Shown: positions 53,001-62,120, counted from the first letter of the stretch. The stretch is 64,000 nt of DNA from Chitinophaga filiformis (GCF_021646545.1 NZ_JAKIRP010000016.1:1-64000); one strand, 5' to 3'. The notes: generated from the sequence alone by a model not told the origin. Made by a program: numbers and translations.

Positions 53001-53831
53001 ATGAATATTACAACCCGTCTCCATACAGTCCCTACATCACACGGCCGTATTGCCCTGGAAGAAAGTGGAAAAGACAGTGGCATTCCCCTGTTGCTGATCC
53101 ATGGCAATTCTTTTTCCCATGATGTATTCCGTTACCAGTTGCAGGGAGCACTGGCTGAAAATTACCGTCTGATTGCACTTGATTTACCCGGTCAGGGCCA
53201 GTCAGACGATGCCACTGATCCCATGCGTTCCTATACACTACCTGGCCTGGCAGGCGCAGTCGGCGAAGTGCTGGAACACATGAACATCACCGAAACAGTC
53301 ATACTTGGCTGGTCTTTAGGTGGTCATATTGCTATCGAGATGCTTTCCCGTTTTTCCGGCATACGGGGTGTGATGGTCACCGGTACTTCTCCTGTCGGAC
53401 GCAATAACATGTCGCAGGGTTTCACGGGCGCACCACATACCAAAATGGCCGGAAAGGAAATAATAACTGAGACAGAAATAGCGGCCTTTGTTACGGGCAT
53501 TTTTGGCAAGACGGCAGAACCATTCCTGCTGGATGTTGTAAGAAGAGCAGACGGCCGTTTCCGCAAGCGGCTTTTTGAAGGTGCACGTGAAGGCCTGGGT
53601 GCCGATCAGCGGCGCACTGTTGAAAACAGTAAGGTGCCACTTGCTGTGGTCAATGGTGCGGAAGACAATATTGTCAATCTCGATTACATTGACACTGTCG
53701 ACTATGCTAATTTATGGGAAGGTCATTGTTATCGCCTGCCAGGTTTAGGACATGCGTCTTTCTGGGAAGGTCCGGATCAATTCAATCCCATTCTTGAACG
53801 TTTTCTGCAATATACAGGAGCCGGCAAATAA
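53001..53831 (+). CDS. Alpha/beta hydrolase
   Basis: A 276-residue hydrolase starting MNITTRLHTVPTSHGRIALE at 53001 (the much longer frame from 52653 overlaps the divergent gene). Strand beta3 and oxyanion loop: LLLIHGNSFSHDVFRYQ. Nucleophile elbow: VILGWSLGGHIAIEM (Ser in GxSxG). Asp in the VVNGAEDNIVNLDY segment and His in GLGHASFW complete the triad. Subfamily like haloalkane/epoxide hydrolases or peroxidase-type esterases; substrate unknown. Its stop lies inside the terminator stem. Confidence 0.9.
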   Translation: MNITTRLHTVPTSHGRIALEESGKDSGIPLLLIHGNSFSHDVFRYQLQGALAENYRLIALDLPGQGQSDDATDPMRSYTLPGLAGAVGEVLEHMNITETVILGWSLGGHIAIEMLSRFSGIRGVMVTGTSPVGRNNMSQGFTGAPHTKMAGKEIITETEIAAFVTGIFGKTAEPFLLDVVRRADGRFRKRLFEGAREGLGADQRRTVENSKVPLAVVNGAEDNIVNLDYIDTVDYANLWEGHCYRLPGLGHASFWEGPDQFNPILERFLQYTGAGK

Positions 53832-53843
53832 TGCCGGCTCCTG
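53815..53843. terminator. Bidirectional terminator overlapping the hydrolase stop codon
   Basis: Perfect 11-bp stem CAGGAGCCGGC / GCCGGCTCCTG with the TAA in the 7-nt loop region. Confidence 0.85.
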
Positions 53844-53887
53844 CTGTATAGAGCGATAAGTAGCTTTGTTGAAATGCCTGCAACCAT

Positions 53888-54436
53888 TTATTTATGGATG
53901 GCCAGATGCGGAAACAATCTTTCATCAATCCTTTTCTTTTGTCGCAGGTGATGCCGCATATGCATTTCACCAAACTGCAGCCATTCAAACGCATTAAAGA
54001 ATGCAAATCCGGGATGCTCTGTTTTTCCATTTGCAGTTGAAGGATCGATCTTATCAAACACGCTGTTCACTTCATCTTTAATGCGTATCAGCGCATGCAA
54101 CAGCTCTTCCTTCCTTTGCGGCTGTTGCATATTGATATCGTTAAAAGGATTTTCAAGCGCGAGGTCGGGGAAATCATTCTTCTCAAACATGATCCTTGCT
54201 TGGGTGCGCATACTTCTTTCGGCATTACTGTTCTTTGCTGCCAGCGCCGCTTTTATCTGTTCCACATAGAAGCCCGTATCTTCGATAATATGCACATACA
54301 CCTGTCCCAGCGACCAGGCATCGGCCTGCGGTCTTTGACGAAGCATTTCGATAGAGTAACTATCGAGTTGATCTATCCACTGCTGAATGGTCTGGTTAAA
54401 CTGATGAAGTAGTGTTACTGTTTTACTGCTTTCCAT
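53888..54436 (-). CDS. DinB family protein
   Basis: A 182-residue DinB_2-type four-helix-bundle protein. His ligands are visible in LGQVYVHIIEDTGFYVEQIK and in QFGEMHMRHHLRQKKRIDER near the C-terminus, as in metal-dependent thiol S-transferases of this fold. There is no signal peptide. It is isolated and convergent with the alpha/beta hydrolase. The substrate is unknown; bacillithiol or mycothiol transferase activity is known for relatives. Confidence 0.88.
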   Translation of the reverse strand: MESSKTVTLLHQFNQTIQQWIDQLDSYSIEMLRQRPQADAWSLGQVYVHIIEDTGFYVEQIKAALAAKNSNAERSMRTQARIMFEKNDFPDLALENPFNDINMQQPQRKEELLHALIRIKDEVNSVFDKIDPSTANGKTEHPGFAFFNAFEWLQFGEMHMRHHLRQKKRIDERLFPHLAIHK

Positions 54437-54617
54437 AATTCATAACGGGTTTACATCTCTGACTGTTCCCACATAATTTATCGTAAATATAAAAAACGGC
54501 GCGCTCATGAACAAAGACAGAAGCACCCGCAATACATATTGAATAACAATCAGTTAACGACACCCCAGGTAAATACTTGCTACCTTTATTGCACTATTAC
54601 CAACTAAACGCTGAACG

Positions 54618-55190
54618 ATGAAAAAATACCTATTGCCAACGGTAGCACTATTGTGCGCAACATTGTCATATGGCCAGCAGAACAATACGCTCAGTGAGGT
54701 GGCCACTCTCCTTTTCAAAAATGCAAAAACGAATTTAACAACAGCAGAAAAAAACCAGATCGCCACGCAACTTGGTTTTATTTCCTCCGGCCATAATGAC
54801 CTGCCCTTTGCGCAGGATATGGAGAGCAGGGGGTATCCATTCAATGCTATTGTTTATCCGACCGACTTAAATAAAGATGGCAAACAGGAAATATTTGTCT
54901 GGTTTGGCAACTCCTACACGTCAGGCGCTACCGGTTCAAGTGTCTCCCTGTTCATTAAAAATTCTGCCGGTACTTACGTGGACAATCTGGGTATTCCGGG
55001 AATGACACCCGACGTACTTGCTACGATCAACAAGGGATATCCTGACCTCCTTATCGGTGGGCCTGGTCTGCAGTTTCCCGTCTGGAGGTGGAATGGCAAA
55101 ACCTACGCCGAGTTCAAAACTGTGCGGAACGAGGATTATGACAAGTTGAAGAAAACGAGTGTCGAAGCATTGGCCATCCGCGAACCTTAA
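54618..55190 (+). CDS. Secreted protein with an FG-GAP-like motif
   Basis: A 190-residue protein with a signal peptide (MKKYLLPTVALLCATLSYGQ). Residues about 75-95 show DLNKDGKQEIFVWFGNSYT, an acidic Ca-binding-like loop of the type in FG-GAP repeats. DLLIGGPGLQFPVWRWNGKT is another. No full repeat array is present. Likely periplasmic or surface; function unknown. It is downstream of no partner and ends 49 nt before the Rof-like gene on the other strand. Confidence 0.75.
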   Translation: MKKYLLPTVALLCATLSYGQQNNTLSEVATLLFKNAKTNLTTAEKNQIATQLGFISSGHNDLPFAQDMESRGYPFNAIVYPTDLNKDGKQEIFVWFGNSYTSGATGSSVSLFIKNSAGTYVDNLGIPGMTPDVLATINKGYPDLLIGGPGLQFPVWRWNGKTYAEFKTVRNEDYDKLKKTSVEALAIREP

Positions 55191-55239
55191 AGCAATTGCT
55201 CCGCATGGACAACTACCTGCATCAGCCGGCCTGTTGGTA

Positions 55240-55479
55240 TTAACAACGGTCCGGCAAGGGGATATTGTTGACAGCAACAAGGCTATCCAGTCTGATCACC
55301 AGACCATTGTCCATCCGCATATATTCCACTTTGTTCAGGGCGTATACGTCTGCAATGCGGGCGGTTACGTCCTGTTCATTGCCCGTTTCGTCTCTGAATA
55401 CGATCCTGCAGATAGTGTGCATGGTTGCCCATGCCTCCAGTCGGTCATAGTAGTTGCAATCAATTGGCTGATATGGCAT
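55240..55479 (-). CDS. Rof-like Rho-binding antiterminator
   Basis: A 79-residue protein starting MPYQPIDCNYYDRLEAWATM at 55479; longer in-frame starts (55551, 55509) exist. Conserved pieces are RIVFRDETGNEQDVTARIAD and EYMRMDNGLVIRLDSLVAVN, matching the Rof (Rho-binding antiterminator) fold, with length close to the 84 residues of E. coli Rof. Rof binds Rho near its RNA site and blocks termination. It sits alone between two secreted-protein genes. Confidence 0.85.
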   Translation of the reverse strand: MPYQPIDCNYYDRLEAWATMHTICRIVFRDETGNEQDVTARIADVYALNKVEYMRMDNGLVIRLDSLVAVNNIPLPDRC

Positions 55480-55631
55480 ATCTGGCATGTCCTTAAATTT
55501 ACTCACCATAAAGTTACCTTTTGCCCGCTTATTTTTCCAACAATTATCCAATGGCGACCGTTCATAAAGGGTAACTATCCCTCCACAGACAAGTTTACTA
55601 TTTTGGAAACTCCAACAATAAAGGCTATACT

Positions 55632-56678
55632 ATGAAGACATTGTTTCTATCGCTGTACCTGCTGGCTGCCGGTTTCCTTACACCGGCCTTCGCTGCTCAG
55701 CCGGAAAAGGTCAGCTATTCATCTGTAAGCGGACCATTACCCGCTTCTCCCGCCGACACTAATCTCACCATGTTCGGACGTGGTATGTATCCCGGAGATG
55801 ATTCTACCTATGAGCACTTAAGAAAATCCGGTTTCAATACCGTGATCCTCTCCAGCTTCTACATTCACGCCAACGGAGACGTTTATTCCGGTGATGATCA
55901 CAAAAATCCTATCATACATGATGGTCAGTATGTTGGTAGCAAAGAGTGGCTTAAATATGTGGCATCGCTGAAACAAAAATCTTCCTCAGTGACACGTATT
56001 GAGATCCTGCTGGAAGGCAGATGGTATAATCAGCCGCCTAATACCTACGACTACATACAGGATTGGTATGATTCCTCCCGGACAGTGCCCGGCATTGTAA
56101 CCGGCATCGGTCCTAACAGCACCTTATACAAGATCATCAAAGTGATGAAGGAAGACATTGGTGTAGATGCTATCTGTATCGATGACGAATCCGTTTATAA
56201 CAGCGAATCCATCGCGAAACTGGGAGAACTGGCAGCGCATCTGGATCTGCATATGACACTCTGCCCTTTTAGGAAAACGGAGTACTGGAAAGATATTATC
56301 TGCCGCTCCCAACCGGGCCTGATAGATGCTATCTACCTGCAATGTTATGATGGCGGCAGGTTCAATATGCCTGGTATGTGGAAGAATAAACTGCAGACCA
56401 CTCTGCCCGTATATCCTATCTTCCTTTGCCGCGGCGCCTTCAGTACCTGCAATCCGGTACACAATAGTAAAACACCGGCAGAAATAAAGGCTGAAATGAT
56501 CAGGTTCAGAAAGGACTACCCTGAAATGGCCGGCGGCGCTATATGGCAGATGGCGGATGTAAAAAACTACATCAGGAATAATTGTGCAGTGCAGACTCCC
56601 GAGTCTGGCACCGCTACAACATTAAGTCAATATATTCTCGATCTCCGCGATAGTCTGAAGGAAGGTCTTAGTGAATAA
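55632..56678 (+). CDS. Secreted TIM-barrel-like protein, possible glycosidase
   Basis: A 348-residue exported protein: signal peptide ends AAFA/AQ near residue 22. Beta-alpha segments look like a TIM barrel: NTVILSSFYIHANGDV, TRIEILLEGRW, GVDAICIDDES, LDLHMTLCPF, IDAIYLQCYDGG, LPVYPIFLCRG, GGAIWQMADVKNYI. DAICIDDES resembles the acid strand DxxxDxE of GH18-type barrels, with YLQCYDG as a late strand. No known family can be assigned with confidence. Probably acts outside the cell on a carbohydrate. Confidence 0.7.
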   Translation: MKTLFLSLYLLAAGFLTPAFAAQPEKVSYSSVSGPLPASPADTNLTMFGRGMYPGDDSTYEHLRKSGFNTVILSSFYIHANGDVYSGDDHKNPIIHDGQYVGSKEWLKYVASLKQKSSSVTRIEILLEGRWYNQPPNTYDYIQDWYDSSRTVPGIVTGIGPNSTLYKIIKVMKEDIGVDAICIDDESVYNSESIAKLGELAAHLDLHMTLCPFRKTEYWKDIICRSQPGLIDAIYLQCYDGGRFNMPGMWKNKLQTTLPVYPIFLCRGAFSTCNPVHNSKTPAEIKAEMIRFRKDYPEMAGGAIWQMADVKNYIRNNCAVQTPESGTATTLSQYILDLRDSLKEGLSE

Positions 56679-56720
56679 TGTTCTTTAACGCTTTAATACG
56701 GGCAAGCGTATTGTTAGAAG

Positions 56721-56745
56721 GCCTTGTGTTCGACGGACACAGGGC
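56721..56745 (+). terminator. Intrinsic terminator
   Basis: Stem GCCTTGTGT / ACACAGGGC (9 pairs, one G-U) with a 7-nt loop, followed by TTTTCTTTTT, 43 nt after the secreted protein gene. The remaining spacer up to 56973 shows nothing else. Confidence 0.85.
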
Positions 56746-56973
56746 TTTTCTTTTTACATCACCAGTCATATACAATTTGTTCGCCGGCTGCGATGTTTGT
56801 TAACCTGTTTATGGAAGATGTTTGCAGTTAGTTCACTCAGCAGCCGTAATATTGAGCCCCTGAGATCATGGACCTATGGTTAAATATTTCTTAAAAACGG
56901 CGTTTATCGCCTGGCGTATTATTACCGGCAAATAGATCATATTATATTTAGGTTATAACTGAACTCCCCATAT

Positions 56974-57609
56974 ATGCTGCAGCTGGCAGATTTTGAAAAG
57001 GCTTATCATCACACTCCCGTCCTTCATATCCCGCAACTTGAAATGGGGCCGGGCATTTACTGGATCAAAGGAGCCAATGGTTCCGGGAAGAGCACATTGC
57101 TGAAAGCGATTGCCGGTATTATTGATTTCTCCGGAAATATCCTGCTGGATAATACCAGCATCAAAAAGCAACCGGTCGATTACCGCAGGCGTATCAGCTT
57201 CGCAGAAGCAGAACCGGTATTTCCGGAGTTCCTGACCGGCAGAGAAATGATCGCGCTCTTTATGACTGCCAGGCAGGCGCCCACAGGGCAAGAGACGCCA
57301 TACTTGGACAGCATGCAGATGCAGGCGTATCTTGACCAGCCTTTAGGCGCTTATTCCAGTGGTATGCTTAAAAAGCTCTCCCTGCTGCTGGCATTTATGG
57401 GTAATCCCAGCCTGATCCTGCTGGATGAACCACTGATCACTTTAGACACGGCCTCGCTGGCTGTTCTCTACGACTGGATCAGGGAAAGGCAACAGACACA
57501 GGGCGCGTCCTTCCTGTTATCGTCGCATCAGCCATTGGAACAAAATACCCTGCACATCAGCGGTACGCTGCATGTAGCAGATAAAACAGTAAAATGGATT
57601 CCCGGATGA
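56974..57609 (+). CDS. ABC transporter ATP-binding protein
   Basis: A 211-residue ABC ATPase: Walker A GANGSGKST at residues 33-41, an unusual signature YSSGMLKKLSLLLAF (SSGM for LSGGQ), and Walker B LILLDEPL, followed by SSHQ (switch His). Q-loop-like region RRRISFAEAEPVF. The small size and degenerate signature resemble bacteriocin- or antibiotic-export ATPases of Gram-positive and Bacteroidota type. The stop overlaps the permease start (ATGA at 57606), showing coupling. Confidence 0.92.
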   Translation: MLQLADFEKAYHHTPVLHIPQLEMGPGIYWIKGANGSGKSTLLKAIAGIIDFSGNILLDNTSIKKQPVDYRRRISFAEAEPVFPEFLTGREMIALFMTARQAPTGQETPYLDSMQMQAYLDQPLGAYSSGMLKKLSLLLAFMGNPSLILLDEPLITLDTASLAVLYDWIRERQQTQGASFLLSSHQPLEQNTLHISGTLHVADKTVKWIPG

Positions 57610-58736
57610 TCTCTCCCCTCGCAATTGTACTGACCAAAATATTCTCCCGTGGTTTTTACCGGGCAAACGCCAGCACATTACTGTTCTTCTTTGTGGTGGT
57701 GGCCAGTTATGCCATCTTCATGACGCCTGCCGGTACCATGTCGCACGACACTTTCGCATTGTACGAGCTGATCGTGATGATGACGTTTATCAACAACCCG
57801 GTGGCCATGACGGTGATCTTCATTGCCTGGTTGCTGTATACTGTCAAAAGCTGGCAATATGTAACAGGGCAACTGACCGCTGCTGAGAACGGCTTTCTGT
57901 ACTATAGCAGCACTGCCCTCAGTAAGTTCAGGCAACTCCGCAGCTGGTGGTGGATGCAGTTTGTGATCGCTTTACCCATTACAGCTTATGGACTGCTGTC
58001 TGTAGTATTTGGCATCGTTTATCACCATTACCTGCTGCCGTTTATTACCCTGACATACCTGTTCCTGCTCATTACTGTCAGCGCAGGGCTCTATGTCTGG
58101 CTGGCAAACCGCCTATCTGCCGGCACGCCAGCAGCTATTAGCCTGCGCCTGTCAATACGCTGGAAGAAACCCTTCTTCAGCCTCTATCTTTACCACATCC
58201 TGCATAAGATAAAACTGGGCGCTGTCCTGACGAAAATATTCTCTCTATTCTGTCTGGCCAGCGGCGCGTACTCGCTGTTCTCCGGCAACCGCCATGATAG
58301 CCGTGTGTCCGGACTACTGGTGCTGACGGCCATAACCGGGCATCTTTACCTGATCTACCAGGAACATCGTTTTGAAGTGATGACACTGGCGTTTTCCAGG
58401 ACCTTCCCTTATAGCCGTAACAGGCATTTCGGGTACATGACGCTACGCTATTTGTTGTTATTGTTACCGGAGATCGTTTTCCTGGCTGCTACCGCTCCCC
58501 CACTGATGGCCATCCTCCTGCTGGCCTATGCCCTCAGTGCCCTGTTGTGCTTCCGGGGTTTATTGTATTGGGTGGGACTGAATATGAACGTCTACCTGCC
58601 AATCGTTTTCGCGATATATATTGGCTTGTTCTGGCTCATCATGTATGGATACCTGTGGCAATCCGCCGCCGTGATGCTTCCCCTCGCATATGGACTTTTT
58701 TACACCAGATATTATAAATTGGCGCCTGTTGAATAA
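57606..58736 (+). CDS. ABC transporter permease-like membrane protein
   Basis: About 376 residues (start ATG at 57606 in the ATGA overlap; an ATG 12 nt upstream is the alternative). It has around ten hydrophobic helices, including STLLFFFVVVASYAIFMT, NPVAMTVIFIAWLLY, FVIALPITAYGLLSV and YLPIVFAIYIGLFWLIMYGY. It has no periplasmic binding domain. It should form an export complex with the ATPase encoded upstream; the cargo is unknown. Confidence 0.85.
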   Translation: MISPLAIVLTKIFSRGFYRANASTLLFFFVVVASYAIFMTPAGTMSHDTFALYELIVMMTFINNPVAMTVIFIAWLLYTVKSWQYVTGQLTAAENGFLYYSSTALSKFRQLRSWWWMQFVIALPITAYGLLSVVFGIVYHHYLLPFITLTYLFLLITVSAGLYVWLANRLSAGTPAAISLRLSIRWKKPFFSLYLYHILHKIKLGAVLTKIFSLFCLASGAYSLFSGNRHDSRVSGLLVLTAITGHLYLIYQEHRFEVMTLAFSRTFPYSRNRHFGYMTLRYLLLLLPEIVFLAATAPPLMAILLLAYALSALLCFRGLLYWVGLNMNVYLPIVFAIYIGLFWLIMYGYLWQSAAVMLPLAYGLFYTRYYKLAPVE

Positions 58737-58812
58737 ACACCAACCCTGACCGGTGCTGTAAAAAATATCTTTTAAATGTCCTTTCAACACTTTTTATTAT
58801 TATTTTGGAGCA

Positions 58813-60156
58813 ATGAAAAACTCGATACTTATCATCGTCTTTGCTCTTTTGGGTTGTACCGCCTTTGCACAACAAAAGAATGACTTCCACACCTGGGCTG
58901 CCACACCTCCAATGGGCTGGAACAGCTGGGATTGTTATGGTCCTACCGTTACAGAGACCGAAGTAAAAGCCAATGCGGACTACATGTCGCGTTACCTGAA
59001 AAAATACGGCTGGGAATATATTGTCGTGGACATCCGCTGGTATGTGACCAACGACAAAGCCCACGGTTATAATGAAACCAATCCGGACTATAATATTGAT
59101 GCATACGGCAGGTTCATACCCTCCGTTACCCGCTTTCCTTCTGCCGCAGGAGGTAAAGGGTTTAAGCCCCTGGCTGATTATCTGCACAGCAAGGGACTGA
59201 AATTCGGTATCCATATTATGCGGGGCATCCCGGTCATAGCGGTGAAACAGGGACTGCCTATTAAAGGAAGTAAAGCGACGGCTAAAGACATTTACTCCGA
59301 AAAGGACCAGTGCAAATGGCTGCATGATATGTACACCATCGTACCTGGCAAAGAAGGTTCGCAGGAATATTACAATTCGATCTTTGAGTTATATGCCTCC
59401 TGGGGACTGGACTTCGTTAAAGTGGACGACCTCTCCGCCCCTGTTTATTTCGCAGCCGAAATAGAAATGATCCGGAAAGCTATTGCCCGTACCGGTCGTA
59501 AGATCGTATTGAGCACGTCTCCCGGAGAAACGCCGATCGCGAATGGAGCGCATGTACAACAACACGCTAATATGTGGCGTACAGTGAATGATTTCTGGGA
59601 TAACTGGAAACCATTGAACGAGCACTTTGAAGTGTTTGAACGCTGGAATCAATGGCGTGCGCCAGGTGCATGGCCTGATGGCGATATGTTGCCGCTGGGA
59701 CGTATCGGTATCCGTGCAGAAGTGGGCAATCCGCGCCTGACTGCTTTTACACGTGACGAACAGTATACCCTGATTACCCTCTGGTCTATTTTCAGATCCC
59801 CCCTGATGTTTGGTGGTAACCTGCCGGACAATGATCCTTTCACGCTTTCCCTGATAACGAATAAAAACGTATTGTCAGTACTGAATAAGAGCAGGAACAA
59901 CACACCGGTCCTTAATGACTCCACTAAGGCTATCTGGACAGCTGAGCCTACCGACAAACCTGGTAAGTACCTGGCCGTATTCAACAGAACAGCGCAGAAG
60001 ATGCCGGTTACAGTTGATCTCTCAGCCTACGGCTTGCCATCCTCCTGTACTGTTACTGATCTCTGGACAGGTAAAGTAGTAGGTAAATTCTCCGGTACTT
60101 TTGCCCCTGACATCAATGCCCATGGCGCAGGACTGTACCTCGTTTCCGGAAAATAA
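58813..60156 (+). CDS. Secreted alpha-galactosidase, GH27
   Basis: A 447-residue exported enzyme (signal peptide ends ALLGCTAFAQ). GH27 hallmarks: PPMGWNSWDCYGPT, YIVVDIRWY, then the nucleophile Asp in LDFVKVDDLS (position of the usual YxKxD) and the acid/base Asp in MWRTVNDFWDNW. MLPLGRIGIRAE and SPLMFGGNLPDNDP are further conserved pieces; a beta-sandwich C-terminus ends the protein. It releases alpha-1,6-linked galactose from galactomannans and related glycans by retention. Confidence 0.94.
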   Translation: MKNSILIIVFALLGCTAFAQQKNDFHTWAATPPMGWNSWDCYGPTVTETEVKANADYMSRYLKKYGWEYIVVDIRWYVTNDKAHGYNETNPDYNIDAYGRFIPSVTRFPSAAGGKGFKPLADYLHSKGLKFGIHIMRGIPVIAVKQGLPIKGSKATAKDIYSEKDQCKWLHDMYTIVPGKEGSQEYYNSIFELYASWGLDFVKVDDLSAPVYFAAEIEMIRKAIARTGRKIVLSTSPGETPIANGAHVQQHANMWRTVNDFWDNWKPLNEHFEVFERWNQWRAPGAWPDGDMLPLGRIGIRAEVGNPRLTAFTRDEQYTLITLWSIFRSPLMFGGNLPDNDPFTLSLITNKNVLSVLNKSRNNTPVLNDSTKAIWTAEPTDKPGKYLAVFNRTAQKMPVTVDLSAYGLPSSCTVTDLWTGKVVGKFSGTFAPDINAHGAGLYLVSGK

Positions 60157-60157
60157 G

Positions 60158-61051
60158 CTAGATGCCGGAGGCCTGCCGTTTAAACTGATTGGGACTCATC
60201 CCTACTTCTTTCCTGAACAAACGGGAGAAGTAGGGAGGGTTTTCGAAACCCAGGTTATAAGCTATTTCCGCCACACTCTGATCAGCTGATTTGAGCAGGT
60301 TTTTCGCCTCCGAGATGAGGGAAATATGTATCAGTTCTATGGCAGTCTTGCCTGTTTCCTGCTTCAGCAGGTCGCTTAAATAACGGGGAGAGAGATGTAA
60401 CTGCTCCGCCATATAATTTACTGAGGGCAGACCTTTATCATGTAAGAGACCGCCGTTAAAATACTCCGCCAGGATAGCATTGAATTTCGAAACGGTCTTA
60501 CCGGCAATATTGGTACGGTGGATGAATTGCCGTTTATAGAAGCGCTGCGCATATTGCAGGATGGAACCGATATGTGCCAGTATAATGTTCCGGCTGTATT
60601 CGTCCTGGTTGTTGTAATACTCTATTTCAATCTTCTTATAGAGGTCCCAGATGATCTCTTCTTCTTTAGGAGACAGGTGTAACGCCTCATCCACTTCATA
60701 GTCAAAGAAGGTATATCTTTTAATATCCGAATGGAGGACGTGTCCGTTGATAAAATCCTCATGAATGAACATCAGAAAGCCGTCTTCTTCAAATTCCAGT
60801 CCCTTCATCTGTATGATCTGTCTTGGACTCATAAAGGACATGGAACCATTCTGATGGTCATACGCCGTTCTGCCGTACTTAATGACACCTGCCTTCAGTT
60901 TCTTGAACCCGATCATATAGAAGTCGCTGGTGAATGCGCGATCGCCTATCGTACAGGTTTTATCACACCGGTAAATGCTGAATAACGGATTTTCAGGTGG
61001 AGGAAACCCATTCTCACGGTGCAGCGCACTCAGGTTGCTAAAGTGTATCAT
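60158..61051 (-). CDS. AraC family transcriptional regulator
   Basis: A 297-residue regulator from the ATG at 61051 (in-frame ATG at 61099 possible). The N-terminal domain (RENGFPPPENPLFSIYRCDK, AYDHQNGSMSFMSPRQIIQM) and the C-terminal AraC domain (SVNYMAEQLHLSPRYLSDLL; QSVAEIAYNLGFENPPYFSR) are similar to those of the AraC gene at 14861. It follows the SDR gene on the same strand with 67 nt, so they may be one transcript, and it ends 1 nt after the convergent GH27 stop. Confidence 0.9.
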   Translation of the reverse strand: MIHFSNLSALHRENGFPPPENPLFSIYRCDKTCTIGDRAFTSDFYMIGFKKLKAGVIKYGRTAYDHQNGSMSFMSPRQIIQMKGLEFEEDGFLMFIHEDFINGHVLHSDIKRYTFFDYEVDEALHLSPKEEEIIWDLYKKIEIEYYNNQDEYSRNIILAHIGSILQYAQRFYKRQFIHRTNIAGKTVSKFNAILAEYFNGGLLHDKGLPSVNYMAEQLHLSPRYLSDLLKQETGKTAIELIHISLISEAKNLLKSADQSVAEIAYNLGFENPPYFSRLFRKEVGMSPNQFKRQASGI

Positions 61052-61118
61052 ATGATCTGATTTAAGGCCGGAACCATGTGTAGAACACAGTTCCGGCAAA
61101 TATGTTTACGTTAATTCA

Positions 61119-61937
61119 CTAATGACCATGGGCGGCCAGGGAAACGTCCTTCCATTCCTCTATGCTGGCCAGGCGTTGCGCATATACATCTTTTACCACG
61201 CTATAAGCCACCTTGCCGAACAACAAACGGAGGGGAGGATTAGAACTGTCTACCACTTTCAGGATGGGATCCACAGTGGCTTCCGGTTTGCCCCACACAT
61301 CGGGCGTAGTACCTTCTGAGAAAGCCTGTTTCAGCGGACCATAAATTTCCAGTCCCTGTGTCTGGAATGCGGAAGCACCAGACCAGTCTGTGGAATATCC
61401 GTTAGGTTCTACCAGGGTAACATTGATACCAAATTGTTTTACCTCTGTAGCCAGTGTTTCACTCAGTCCTTCTACCGCGAATTTTGAGGCATTATATAAA
61501 CCCAGCACCGGTAATGTTACCAGTCCGAGGAAACTGGACACCTGGATGATATGACCGCTTTTCTGTTCCCTCATCACCGGCAATACCGCCTGACTGAGCC
61601 ATAGAAGGCCAAAAAAGTTTGTTTCCATCTGGGCCCTTGCTTCCTGTTCGCTTGTTTCTTCCACCGCCCCAAATAAGCCGTAACCGGCGTTGTTGATCAA
61701 TACGTCAATCCTGCCAAAATGCGCTTTTGCTTTTGCTACAGCAGCAAAACTCGCCTCTCTGCTGGTTACGTCCAGTTCCAGGGCTAAAATATTGTTGCCA
61801 TATTGCTTTACGAGATCATTTAATGTATCAGGATTCCTTGCCGTAGCAACTACTTTATCTCCTCTTTTCAGGAAGGCTTCTGCCCATAACTTACCAAATC
61901 CGCGGGACGCACCGGTAATAAAAATTGTCTTTGCCAT
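61119..61937 (-). CDS. Short-chain dehydrogenase/reductase
   Basis: A 272-residue classical SDR: cofactor motif TGASRGFGK, NNAGYGLFGA, the Ser-containing IQVSSFLG, and an intact YNASKFAVEG (YxxxK). SIEEWKDVSLAAHGH closes it. Substrate unknown; relatives act on carbonyls and steroids. Unlike the SDR at 10958 its catalytic triad is complete. Upstream of the AraC gene. Confidence 0.92.
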   Translation of the reverse strand: MAKTIFITGASRGFGKLWAEAFLKRGDKVVATARNPDTLNDLVKQYGNNILALELDVTSREASFAAVAKAKAHFGRIDVLINNAGYGLFGAVEETSEQEARAQMETNFFGLLWLSQAVLPVMREQKSGHIIQVSSFLGLVTLPVLGLYNASKFAVEGLSETLATEVKQFGINVTLVEPNGYSTDWSGASAFQTQGLEIYGPLKQAFSEGTTPDVWGKPEATVDPILKVVDSSNPPLRLLFGKVAYSVVKDVYAQRLASIEEWKDVSLAAHGH

Positions 61938-62031
61938 TGTTTATCATATTTAATGACACAAAGTTATTTCCGACCATTTGGTTTATTTTATACAAAAGTA
62001 GGGAATAAAGATACATTTTCACGTAAGGGGG

Positions 62032-62120
62032 ACGTGGAGGTATCCATCACGACCCGGCGGACCCTTAACCCGCGGCATCGGTCCGCTGAAACGACTGCCA
62101 GGCATAGCTAGCCTCCACGT
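62032..62120. promoter_or_regulatory. Structured element before the lipoprotein gene
   Basis: Outer stem ACGTGGAGG (62032-62040) with CCTCCACGT (62112-62120) encloses an inner perfect hairpin GCGGACC (62057-62063) / GGTCCGC (62080-62086). A competing small hairpin AGGC / GCCT (62100-62114) overlaps the outer stem, so two folds are possible. It lies 120-210 nt before the lipoprotein gene. Could be a leader RNA with alternative folds, or a small repeat element; no known riboswitch consensus was recognised. Confidence 0.45.

Noticed and set aside
62032..62120. Known riboswitch or self-cleaving ribozyme
   Set aside because: I compared it from memory with hammerhead, twister, pistol, yybP-ykoY and preQ1 patterns and found no convincing conserved core.
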